Shown: one piece after another, positions 17,182-24,904 of the stretch | Position numbering within the stretch: position 1 is the first letter of the stretch | Layout of the letters: the number at the start of each line of letters is the position of its first letter | NCBI RefSeq assembly: GCF_900186505.1 | Contig: NZ_LT891969.1 | Coordinates: forward strand, 186,001 to 250,000 | Source: Enorma phocaeensis | Lineage (GTDB): Bacteria > Actinomycetota > Coriobacteriia > Coriobacteriales > Coriobacteriaceae | Direction: 5' to 3' | Length of the DNA stretch: 64,000 nucleotides | Translations under genes and position numbers: made by a program | The notes under the pieces: generated by a model | What the model was told of the DNA's origin: nothing | The model's database searches: none | What the model saw: only the letters and a program-made list of their open reading frames with translations

Positions 17182-18306
17182 ATGACCAAGCGCATGAGAA
17201 CGATGGTCGTGAAAATCGGCTCATCCACAGTGGTGGAGACCGGGCGCGGGGCGAACGATGCTTTCATAGGCAGCCTTGCGAGGCAGGCGGCCCGCCTGCG
17301 CGAGCTCGGGTGGAACCTCGTTGTGGTGAGCTCGGGTGCCATCGCGTGCGGCGCTCCCGTTCTCGGTTTCACGAGCCGTCCCAAGGATATGCCGAGCCTG
17401 CAGGCTTGCGCATCGGTGGGACAATGCGTGCTCTCCGCCGCCTATGACGAGGCATTCCAAGGCGAGGGACTGCTGACCTCGCTCGTCCTGCTCACGAGGC
17501 ACGATACCGCTCGGCGCACCTCGTACTTGCACGCACGGGATACGCTCACGCGCCTCGTGGAGCTCGGCGTGGTGCCCGTGGTGAATGAAAACGATACGGT
17601 CACCGTCGATGAGATTCGCTTTGGCGACAACGATACGCTCGCCGCTCTCGTCGCATGCTTGGTCTCGGCGGATCTGTGCGTCACGCTCTCGGATATCGAT
17701 GGGCTTTATACGGCAAACCCCGCGCTCGATCCCACGGCGCGCTTCATCCCGCGCGTCGACCATATCGATGCGCAGATCATCGCCTCTGCGGGCGATTCGT
17801 CGACCTCGGTGGGAACGGGCGGCATGATCACCAAGATTCGCGCGAGCCGCATCCTCATGACCGCAGGCATCCCGAGTGTCATCTGCAGCGGGGAGGACGC
17901 CGGAGTGCTTGCCCGCCTTGCTGCGGGCGAGGAAGTCGGCACGCGTTTCGAGCCGCCGCGCGAGCGATGCGAGATCGCTCCGCGCAAGCTCTGGATCGCC
18001 CTTGGGGACGCGGCGCATGGCCGTGTGACCGTTGACGACGGGGCTGCTCGGGCGCTCGTCGAGCGAGGTTCCTCGCTGCTGCCGGTGGGAGTTACGGCGG
18101 TTGAGGGCTCCTTCGAGGCGGGTGCGGTGCTCGACGTCTGCGATGCGAGCGGGTTCGTGCTCGCTCGTGGCATCTCCGAGGCGGGTTCGGACGAGCTCGC
18201 TCTCGCCGCCGGACGCCGCCAGGATGAGATTGCCGGCAACCACCTGCTCGCAGCGCTTGCTGGCAAACCCGCCATCCACCGCGACAACCTGATCGTGTTC
18301 GCCTAG
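17182..18306 (+). CDS. proB: Glutamate 5-kinase
   Basis: First enzyme of proline synthesis, glutamate + ATP to glutamyl-5-phosphate; 374 residues. The amino-acid kinase domain shows VVKIGSSTVVE, VVVSSGAIACGAPVLG, VPVVNENDTVTVDEIRFGDNDTLAA and LLSDIDGLYT-like TLSDIDGLYTANP, then GTGGMITKIRASRI. A PUA domain occupies the C-terminal 100 residues. Product feedback by proline is usual for the family. AGAGGAAG precedes the ATG. proA follows 121 bases later, giving a proBA unit. Confidence 0.95.
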   Translation: MTKRMRTMVVKIGSSTVVETGRGANDAFIGSLARQAARLRELGWNLVVVSSGAIACGAPVLGFTSRPKDMPSLQACASVGQCVLSAAYDEAFQGEGLLTSLVLLTRHDTARRTSYLHARDTLTRLVELGVVPVVNENDTVTVDEIRFGDNDTLAALVACLVSADLCVTLSDIDGLYTANPALDPTARFIPRVDHIDAQIIASAGDSSTSVGTGGMITKIRASRILMTAGIPSVICSGEDAGVLARLAAGEEVGTRFEPPRERCEIAPRKLWIALGDAAHGRVTVDDGAARALVERGSSLLPVGVTAVEGSFEAGAVLDVCDASGFVLARGISEAGSDELALAAGRRQDEIAGNHLLAALAGKPAIHRDNLIVFA

Positions 18307-18427
18307 GGGCGCCTACCGGGTTCGCGCCGCTGGCTCCGCATTCCCGCAGCGCATCGCTCAAGGGGCGTTTCGGAGCGCGTTGCCCGGGGTACATGATAGG
18401 GAACGCGCATAACGAGATTGGAGACCC

Positions 18428-19714
18428 ATGATCGAGAACATCAGCGCCTACGTCGAGGAGCTCGCCCGCGCCGCCAAGGCAGCGAGCATCCCGCTCGGCC
18501 GCGCGTCGAATGTTGAGCGCATCGCTGCCGTGCGCGCCATGGCGCAGGCCCTGCGCGACGCCGCACCTTCAATTCTTGCGGCAAACGCTGAGGACATGGA
18601 CGCGGCGCGCTCCGCGGGCACGAGCGCTGGCCTGCTCGACCGCCTGCTGCTCACGCCCGAGCGCATCGAGGGAATGGCGGCGGGGCTTGAGGCCCTTGCC
18701 GAGCTTCCCGATCCGGTGGGCCGCGTGCTCGAGCATCGTACCATCAGCGAGGGGCTCGACCTCACGCGCGTGAGCGTTCCGCTGGGGCTTGTCGCCATGG
18801 TGTATGAGGCGCGTCCCAACGTTACCTCCGACGCCGCGGGCATCTGCATTCGCACGGGTAACGCCTGCATCCTGCGCGGTGGATCCATCGCGCAGCGGTC
18901 CTGCGTGGCCATCGCGCATGCCATGGCCGATGCCGTCGAGGCGTGCGGATTCCCGCGCGAGGCCGTCTCCATCATCGAGACGACCGATCGCGCTGCCACG
19001 GGCTCCCTCATGAGCCTGCGCGGCGTGGTGGACGTGCTCATTCCGCGCGGCGGCGCCGGCCTCATCCAGCGCTGCGTTCGCGAGGCCCAGGTTCCCGTCA
19101 TCGAGACCGGTACCGGTAACTGCCATATCTACGTGCATGCTTCAGCCGATTTTGGCAAGGCCGAGCGCATCGTGGTCAATGCCAAGACGCAGCGCGTGGG
19201 CGTGTGCAACGCGGCGGAGTCGCTGCTCGTCGATGCGGAGGTTGCCGAGGGGTTCCTGGTCGAGATGCTTCCCATCTTGAAGGAGCACGGTGTTTTCGTG
19301 CATGGTGACGAGCTGACCTGCTCGACCGCTCAAGGGCTCGGCTTTGCGGAGGGTTCCGATTTCGCTTCCGCCACCGAGGAGGACTGGGGCCGCGAATACC
19401 TTGCACTCGAGATGAGCATCAAGGTGGTGAGCGGGCTGGATGAAGCTATCGCGCATATCAACCGCTACGGCACGCACCACTCGGAAGCCATCGTTGCCGA
19501 GGATCCTGATGCATGCGAGCGCTTCCTTGCCGAGGTCGATGCGGCTGCTGTATACGCGAATGCCAGCACGCGCTTCACCGACGGCGGCGAGTTCGGTCTG
19601 GGTGCCGAGATCGGTATCTCCACGCAGAAGCTCCACGCGCGCGGCCCCTTCGCCGCCGAGGCGCTGACCACCTACAAGTATGTAGTCCGTGGAACCGGCC
19701 AGGTAAGGCCGTAA
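18428..19714 (+). CDS. proA: Gamma-glutamyl phosphate reductase
   Basis: NADPH-dependent reductase that turns glutamyl-5-phosphate into glutamate semialdehyde, the second step of proline synthesis; 428 residues, normal length. Hallmarks are LTRVSVPLGLVAMVYEARPNV-type nucleotide loop residues, ILRGGS, VPVIETGTGNCHIYV, and the catalytic Cys in RVGVCNAAESLLV. The C-terminal block has YGTHHSEAI, NASTRFTDGGEFGLGAEIGIST and GPFAAEALTTYKYV. It works directly with ProB upstream. Confidence 0.95.
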   Translation: MIENISAYVEELARAAKAASIPLGRASNVERIAAVRAMAQALRDAAPSILAANAEDMDAARSAGTSAGLLDRLLLTPERIEGMAAGLEALAELPDPVGRVLEHRTISEGLDLTRVSVPLGLVAMVYEARPNVTSDAAGICIRTGNACILRGGSIAQRSCVAIAHAMADAVEACGFPREAVSIIETTDRAATGSLMSLRGVVDVLIPRGGAGLIQRCVREAQVPVIETGTGNCHIYVHASADFGKAERIVVNAKTQRVGVCNAAESLLVDAEVAEGFLVEMLPILKEHGVFVHGDELTCSTAQGLGFAEGSDFASATEEDWGREYLALEMSIKVVSGLDEAIAHINRYGTHHSEAIVAEDPDACERFLAEVDAAAVYANASTRFTDGGEFGLGAEIGISTQKLHARGPFAAEALTTYKYVVRGTGQVRP

Positions 19715-19818
19715 CTGAGGGTTCTCTCGCGGATGCGCTGGTCGCTGGGTGCGCCGGCACACTCTAGCTCGTAGGGGTAATCGGTCGCGTGGTCGCGGCC
19801 TGAGGGGAAGGAGTGTCC

Positions 19819-20769
19819 ATGTACGATGTGACGGCTTTGGGAGAATTGCTCATCGACTTCACCGAGGCGGGCGTCTCGGAAGCAGGGCAGGCGCTATTCG
19901 AGCGCAACCCGGGAGGCGCTCCGGCGAACGTGCTCGTGGCGCTTGAGCGCTTGGGCCATTCGACGGCGTTTTTGGGGAAGGTCGGCGACGACATGCACGG
20001 TGCGTTCCTGCGCGCCACGCTTGAGCACGAAGGCGTCGATTGCTCGGGGCTGATCAGCGATCCGGAGGTATTCACGACCCTCGCCTTCGTCGCGCTCGGC
20101 TCGGATGGCGAGCGGGCGTTCTCGTTCGCGCGCAAGCCGGGCGCGGATACCCGGATCGCACCCGAGGACCTTGCTTGGAACGTGATCGAGTCCTCGCGCG
20201 TCCTGCACGTGGGTTCGCTCTCGCTTACCGACGAGCCCGCCCGCTCCGCCACGCACGAGGCGCTCTCCTGTGCCCGCGCGGCGGGATGCATCCTCTCGTA
20301 CGACCCCAACTACCGGGCGAATCTCTGGACTTCCGTCGATGCGGCAATAGAGCAGATGCGCTCGGTCGTGCCCCAGATGGACCTCATGAAGCTTTCTGAC
20401 GAGGAGTGCGAGCTCCTGACCGGCACCGCAGATCCCGAGGAGGCGGCGGAGCGAATCCTTGCTTCAGGTCCCAAAGTCGTGGCGGTCACGCTTGGTTCGG
20501 CGGGAGCCTACGTGCGCTGCGCCGAGGGTGGCCGCGCAGTCGCAGGCTTCCCGTCCGAGGTCGTTGATACCACCGGTGCCGGTGACTCGTTCTGGGGCGG
20601 CTTCCTCGCTGCGTTCATCGAGAGCGGCCGTGCACTCGATGAGGTATCGCTCGATGATGCGGTGGCGTTCGCGCGCTTCGGCAACGCGGTGGCAGCGCTA
20701 TGCGTGCGCGGACGCGGGGGCATCCCGTCGATGCCTGCGCGCGGCGATGTGGAGGCGTTACTCGGCTGA
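19819..20769 (+). CDS. PfkB-family carbohydrate kinase, probable fructokinase
   Basis: Ribokinase-fold sugar kinase of 316 residues. Visible are the N-terminal GELLIDFTE, GGAPANVLVALERLG (substrate lid and PfkB signature 1), YDPNYRANLW, MKLSDEECELLTG, and the PfkB signature 2 DTTGAGDSFWGGFLAAF with catalytic Asp. The GELLIDF and NPGGAPAN pattern is most like ScrK-type fructokinases, but specificity is inferred. ATG 19819 has AAGGAG 5 bases upstream; the GTG at 19813 overlaps it. Its 3' end overlaps the convergent HD gene by 12 bases. Confidence 0.85.
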   Translation: MYDVTALGELLIDFTEAGVSEAGQALFERNPGGAPANVLVALERLGHSTAFLGKVGDDMHGAFLRATLEHEGVDCSGLISDPEVFTTLAFVALGSDGERAFSFARKPGADTRIAPEDLAWNVIESSRVLHVGSLSLTDEPARSATHEALSCARAAGCILSYDPNYRANLWTSVDAAIEQMRSVVPQMDLMKLSDEECELLTGTADPEEAAERILASGPKVVAVTLGSAGAYVRCAEGGRAVAGFPSEVVDTTGAGDSFWGGFLAAFIESGRALDEVSLDDAVAFARFGNAVAALCVRGRGGIPSMPARGDVEALLG

Positions 20770-21372
20770 TCCGTCCTTGCCAAACGTATCGCGGTCGGGA
20801 GCGAAGCTCTGCATGGCCTCGATGGTGCGTGCGAAGAGCTCATCCAGCTCCCAGCCGAGCATCTCGGCGCCGGAGCGGATGACGTCGCGGTTCACGCCGG
20901 CGGCGAAGCGCTTGTCCTTGAACTTCTTCTTGAGCGACTTCACGTTGAAGTCCATGACGCTCTTGCTGGGCCGCATCACGATGGCCGCGCCGATCAGCCC
21001 GGTCAGCTCTTCCGTGGCGAACAGGATCTTCTCCATCTGAAGCTCGGGCTTGGGCAGCTCGGGATTGAAGTCCGAGGTGTGGCTCTGGATGGCACGGACG
21101 AGCTCGGGAGTGCCGCCGGCCGCCTCGATGAGCGGGGTGGCGTAGAGCGTGTGCTTCTCGGGCTCGTCGTCGTGCTCCTCCCAGTCGAGGTCGTGGAGGA
21201 GTCCTACGATGCCCCAGAACTCCTCGTTCTCGGGGTCATACTCGTGCGCGAAGTAGCGCATGGTCTGCTCGACGGTCTCGCCGTGCTCGATATGGAAGGC
21301 GTCCTTGTTGTGATCGGTCAGGAGCGCGAACGCCTCGTCGCGCGTCATGCCGGCGGAAAGCTTTTCTGCCAT
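20758..21372 (-). CDS. HD-domain phosphohydrolase-like protein
   Basis: A 204-residue HD-superfamily protein. The metal-binding His-Asp is in GIVGLLHDLDWEEHDDEPE, with earlier HIEHGETVEQTMRYFAHEY and later AIQSHTSDF supplying the other likely ligands. Such proteins hydrolyse phosphate esters of nucleotides or related compounds, but no substrate can be named. The C-terminal half (MRPSKSVMDFNVKSLKKKFKDKRFAAGVNR) is characteristic of a conserved HD subgroup that lacks a known role. Start at the ATG giving MAEKLSAGMTR, after a GGGG-rich site. Converges on and overlaps the fructokinase gene. Confidence 0.82.
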   Translation of the reverse strand: MAEKLSAGMTRDEAFALLTDHNKDAFHIEHGETVEQTMRYFAHEYDPENEEFWGIVGLLHDLDWEEHDDEPEKHTLYATPLIEAAGGTPELVRAIQSHTSDFNPELPKPELQMEKILFATEELTGLIGAAIVMRPSKSVMDFNVKSLKKKFKDKRFAAGVNRDVIRSGAEMLGWELDELFARTIEAMQSFAPDRDTFGKDGSAE

Positions 21373-21454
21373 GAGTCCCCCTTCGTCGTGTGTCGAGTGA
21401 GCCCATTATAGGACAACGTATGAAGGGGGATTGCCGGTTGGCGCGGGCGGCTGG

Positions 21455-21826
21455 CTATGCTGTAGCGTTGATTACCTCGTATCCTGCGTCACGCACTACC
21501 TTTGAGCACGCTTCCTTGTCGATCGGGTGCTTGCTGCGCACGATGACCGTGCCGGGTAGCTTCGCTTCCGCGATGACATCGAGCGGTTGGAGAGCGCCTT
21601 CGATACGACGGGCGCAATTCTCGCAGTGCATACCGCCTACTTGCAGCTCAAGCACATATGGATAGCGTTCCGCATCGATGCGGCGCGCACGGCGGCGCCT
21701 CCGTCGGGTGGTCTGGACTCCGCCCTCGCAGCCGCAGCCTCCGCCGCGTCCGATATGTACCACCCGCCGGACGAGAATGAAGATCGCGAGCGCCAGCGCA
21801 GCTCCAACGATAAGGTAATCGACCAT
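21455..21826 (-). CDS. Membrane-anchored heavy-metal-associated (HMA) protein
   Basis: A 123-residue protein. Residues 1-20 (MVDYLIVGAALALAIFILV) form one transmembrane helix followed by HIGRGGGCGCEGG, which resembles FeoB-associated Cys-rich membrane proteins. An Arg-rich linker leads to an HMA fold with LQVGGMHCENCARRIEGAL (CXXC metal site) and ending DAGYEVINATA. It therefore looks like a membrane-tethered copper- or zinc-binding chaperone. GGAGG lies 5 bases before the chosen ATG. No P-type ATPase or feoB is in view. Confidence 0.78.
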   Translation of the reverse strand: MVDYLIVGAALALAIFILVRRVVHIGRGGGCGCEGGVQTTRRRRRRARRIDAERYPYVLELQVGGMHCENCARRIEGALQPLDVIAEAKLPGTVIVRSKHPIDKEACSKVVRDAGYEVINATA

Positions 21827-21951
21827 GCATGCCTCCATGGTTCTTCATGTGCTCCCGAGAGCTGCCATGATATAAAGTAATCCAAGTCTAACATTATTGG
21901 GATAAGGGGTACACTCAGGATAGTTAGACGTAGCTATCTTTTGGAGGAACC

Positions 21952-22740
21952 ATGCAAACATCGGCAGGAACCATTCGTACATCGCAGGAAGCCATGCAGC
22001 TCGTGCTCATCCGTCACGGTGAAAGCGAATGGAACCGTTTGAATCTCTTTACCGGATGGACGGACGTGGAGCTTTCTGAAACCGGCCGGGCGGAGGCTGC
22101 CGAGGGAGGCCGTGCGCTCGCGCGGGAGGGCTTCGATTTCGATATCTGCTACACGAGCCGTCTCAAGCGCGCCATCCACACGCTCGATATCGTGCTCACC
22201 GAGCTCGATAGGTCATGGCTTCCCGTCGTTAAGGCATGGGAGCTCAATGAACGCCATTATGGCGCGCTGCAGGGGCTCGATAAGGCGGAGACGGCGGCAA
22301 AATACGGCGATGAACAGGTGAGGATATGGCGGCGCAGCTTCGATGTCGAGCCGCCCGCGCTTAAGCCTGGCGACGAGCGCGATCCGCGCGGCCAGGAGAT
22401 GTACCGTGATGTTCCGGCCGGTTGCCTTCCGCTTTCTGAGTGCCTTGCCACTACCGTCAAGCGCGCGTGGCCGTATTTCGAGCGCGAGATCATGCCGAGG
22501 ATGCGCGCGGGTGAGCGCGTGCTCGTGGCGGCGCACGGGAACAGTCTGCGAGCGCTCGTCATGAAGCTCGAGGGCCTTACGCCCGAAGAGATTCTTGAGG
22601 TCAATATTCCCACCGGCGTGCCGCTTGTCTACAAGATTGACGCTGGGATGCGCGTGATCGAGAAGCGCTATCTTGGTGACCCCGCTACGGTTGCGGCCAA
22701 GATGGAGGCGGTGGCAAACCAGGGAAGGGCGCGGGGCTAA
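21952..22740 (+). CDS. gpmA: 2,3-bisphosphoglycerate-dependent phosphoglycerate mutase
   Basis: Glycolytic enzyme interconverting 3- and 2-phosphoglycerate; 262 residues. The catalytic phospho-His is H22 in [29 protein letters not shown], with [31 protein letters not shown] and [17 protein letters not shown] completing the active site. ATG 21952 with TGGAGG 5 bases upstream is preferred, giving about 14 residues more than usual before the core; the internal ATG at 21994 would give the standard N-terminus. Confidence 0.94.
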   Translation: MQTSAGTIRTSQEAMQLVLIRHGESEWNRLNLFTGWTDVELSETGRAEAAEGGRALAREGFDFDICYTSRLKRAIHTLDIVLTELDRSWLPVVKAWELNERHYGALQGLDKAETAAKYGDEQVRIWRRSFDVEPPALKPGDERDPRGQEMYRDVPAGCLPLSECLATTVKRAWPYFEREIMPRMRAGERVLVAAHGNSLRALVMKLEGLTPEEILEVNIPTGVPLVYKIDAGMRVIEKRYLGDPATVAAKMEAVANQGRARG

Positions 22741-22782
22741 CGCAAGGCGGCAGCGCTCAAGACGCGTTGGTACAATGGTGCC

Positions 22783-23232
22783 ATGAACATTCGACGCGTC
22801 TCTGAGCGCTCCAAGCGCGACTACCTTCAGCTGCTCCTGCTCGCCGACGAGCAGGAGGATATGATCGACCGCTATCTGGCACGCGGGACCATGTATGCCC
22901 TTGATATCGAGGGAAAGACGGTCGGGGTCTGCGTGGTGACCGATGAGGGAGGGCGCGTGCTCGAGATCAAGAACCTTGCCGTGTACCCAGCCCATCAGCG
23001 CCGCGGACTCGGCCGCGAGCTCATCGAGTTCATCGCGCGGAACGCGAAGGGCAGCTACGACGAGCTGCAGGTGGGTACCGGGGACAGCCCGCTCACGGTA
23101 CCCTTTTACGAGGCATGCGGCTTCGTGCGCCACCACCGCATCGAGAATTTCTTCATCGACAACTACGACCACCCTATCGTGGAGGCAGGCGTTCTACTCA
23201 AAGATATGGTTTACCTGCGACGTTGCCTGTAA
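22783..23232 (+). CDS. GNAT family N-acetyltransferase
   Basis: A 149-residue acetyl-CoA-dependent transferase. The acetyl-CoA loop is LEIKNLAVYPAHQRRGLGRELIEFIARNA (Q/RxxGxG/A motif) and the final strand includes VPFYEACGFVRHH. The segment after it (IDNYDHPIVEAGVLLKDMVYL) is typical of small YhbS/RimI-like members with unknown acceptor. Its start is close to the gpmA stop, so the two may share a transcript. Confidence 0.85.
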   Translation: MNIRRVSERSKRDYLQLLLLADEQEDMIDRYLARGTMYALDIEGKTVGVCVVTDEGGRVLEIKNLAVYPAHQRRGLGRELIEFIARNAKGSYDELQVGTGDSPLTVPFYEACGFVRHHRIENFFIDNYDHPIVEAGVLLKDMVYLRRCL

Positions 23233-23328
23233 AGAGATGGGCCCGGAGCTGCGGCGGAATGCCATCTCGCCGAGTGGGAGGCGGGGCTCTCCCGCTGGAT
23301 GCGTTCCAGCCCCAAGATAGCGCGAGCG

Positions 23329-24561
23329 CTAGTCTTCACGTAGCCAGTCGATGAGATTAACGACTTGCACGCCCGTCTCGGTTGTACCGGTGCGGTAATG
23401 GTCGAGCGTGAGCACCAGCTTTGGGAACGAATCCGGTAGCGCCTCAAGCGGCCGAAGCTCCCGCTCGAAGGTCCGCTCATCTGTAATCGTCTCGCTCACC
23501 TGAACGTACAGCTTGCCGACGCGGCAGCTTGCCACAAAGTCAACCTCACCTGCCCGCAGCGCGCCGACTGCGACGTCGTATCCGCGCCGCACCAGCTCGT
23601 TGTACGCGACGCACTCCAGTTGAGCCCCGTAGTTCTTGGGTGAGAATCGCGTCATGAGGTTGCGCAGGCCCGTATCTACGGGATAGAACTTTCTCAAGGG
23701 GCGCAGCACCTGTTTGCCAGCCAACCCCGCTTGCGCACACCCGCTCAGCACGTAGGAAGCCTCGAGCGCGCGTAAGTAGTTGTCGACGGTATCGGCAGTC
23801 GTCCTTCTACCTGCGCTTGCCAGCGCGTTCACTACGCTTCTTGTTGAGAACAGGCTGCCTGATGTCGAGAACACGAAGCGAACGAGCTTGGCGAGCAAGT
23901 CCATATCGCCAATCCCCGCGTGCATGGTGACGTCGTTGAGGACGATGGTATCGTGGATGCCGTCGAGCAGGGAACCCATGCGCTCTTCATCGCGTTCGGG
24001 AAGATCGAACTGCGCGGGCATGCCACCGTAGCGAACATATTCGGCGAAGAGATCCTCCACGCCTGTTGCGGGCATACCGGCTTCATTCCAGAACGCCTCG
24101 AACTCGGTGAACGAGAGGGGCATCACATGCAGCTCAACGTATCGGCCGCCCAAGAGCGTCGCCAAGTCCGACGAGAGCACGTGTGCGTTTGAGCCCGTGA
24201 GATACACGTCGACCCTTTCGAGCGCATGCAGCCTGCGCACGAGCTTTTCCCAATCGGGAATGTCTTGAATCTCATCAAGAAGTACTGCCACGGGGCGTGC
24301 CGAATCGGCTCGTTCAAGTGCGGCGAGAAGCTCCCCCTGCAGCCATTCCGCCGTGGGATTCAACGGCACGCCAAACGTGTCCATTCGCCGGTAGAAGACG
24401 TTCCCCTCGCCCAGTTCCCGCGTCATTCTCTCTACAAGGTTTCGCATGAGTGAGGACTTCCCGCAACGTCGGACTCCGGTAATGACCTTGATATCGTTGG
24501 TGCCACGGTGGGCATCAAGCATACGTTCATATCGTGGACGGGAAATGTAGCGTCGCAGCAT
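23329..24561 (-). CDS. AAA ATPase with DUF4143 domain
   Basis: A 410-residue protein of the AAA_14/DUF4143 group. The N-terminal ATPase has Walker A GVRRCGKSSLMRNLVER and Walker B PVAVLLDEIQDIPDWEK, then YLTGSNAHVLSSDLATLLGGRYVELHV with sensor residues. The C-terminal DUF4143 part includes YPVDTGLRNL and NELVRRGYDVAVGALRAGEVDFVA, which resembles a PD-(D/E)XK nuclease-like core (Glu-Val-Asp-Phe). The role of this widespread family is not established. ATG is preceded by AGGAG, and two palindromes and a strong -10 lie just upstream. Confidence 0.85.
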   Translation of the reverse strand: MLRRYISRPRYERMLDAHRGTNDIKVITGVRRCGKSSLMRNLVERMTRELGEGNVFYRRMDTFGVPLNPTAEWLQGELLAALERADSARPVAVLLDEIQDIPDWEKLVRRLHALERVDVYLTGSNAHVLSSDLATLLGGRYVELHVMPLSFTEFEAFWNEAGMPATGVEDLFAEYVRYGGMPAQFDLPERDEERMGSLLDGIHDTIVLNDVTMHAGIGDMDLLAKLVRFVFSTSGSLFSTRSVVNALASAGRRTTADTVDNYLRALEASYVLSGCAQAGLAGKQVLRPLRKFYPVDTGLRNLMTRFSPKNYGAQLECVAYNELVRRGYDVAVGALRAGEVDFVASCRVGKLYVQVSETITDERTFERELRPLEALPDSFPKLVLTLDHYRTGTTETGVQVVNLIDWLRED

Positions 24562-24571
24562 AAGGACTCCT

Positions 24572-24597
24572 AAATTGTCGAGTCATCCCGACAATTT
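24572..24597. promoter_or_regulatory. Operator-like palindrome 1 of the AAA/DUF4143 gene
   Basis: AAATTGTCG (24572-24580) and CGACAATTT (24589-24597) are exact complements with an 8-base spacer. It abuts the ribosome binding site of the gene, 11 bases from the ATG. Its centre is 40 bp, near four helical turns, from that of palindrome 2. Confidence 0.7.
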
Positions 24598-24611
24598 ACG
24601 CTATCAGAGCA

Positions 24612-24637
24612 AAAATGTCGAGTCAACTCGACATTTT
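24612..24637. promoter_or_regulatory. Operator-like palindrome 2 of the AAA/DUF4143 gene
   Basis: AAAATGTCGAGT (24612-24623) and ACTCGACATTTT (24626-24637) are perfect 12-base arms around CA. It shares the TGTCGAGTCA core with palindrome 1 and lies directly downstream of the -10 box, where transcription would start. Confidence 0.75.
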
Positions 24638-24639
24638 GA

Positions 24640-24648
24640 ATTATACCA
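24640..24648 (-). promoter_or_regulatory. Extended -10 promoter of the AAA/DUF4143 gene
   Basis: The minus strand reads TGGTATAAT, a perfect -10 hexamer with the extended TG. No good -35 was found. Palindrome 2 would cover the start site. The remaining bases to 24904 hold no gene that I can support. Confidence 0.65.
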
Positions 24649-24904
24649 GATGAATGAACCAAGCTCCGTTGCCTGCCTTCCAACCGGCTATCACTGCCAG
24701 CTTTCGACTGCCGGATTCCGCAAGGTGTGCCTTTCAGAACACGAGGCCTATCAGCAAGTGCTCGGGCTGCGTCGGCGTCGCGAGGCCGCGAGCCTCAGCC
24801 TAGCAGCGACCCGATGGCCGGGGCGGCGTACTCCACCGTCCCGGCCATTCGGCGATGCGAGCGCGCAGCTGAATGGGCGCGGCTCCATCGCCACATATAG
24901 CTTG

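Noticed and set aside
15275..17224. 649-codon open frame on the minus strand
   Set aside because: Antisense to pncB, which has all family motifs.
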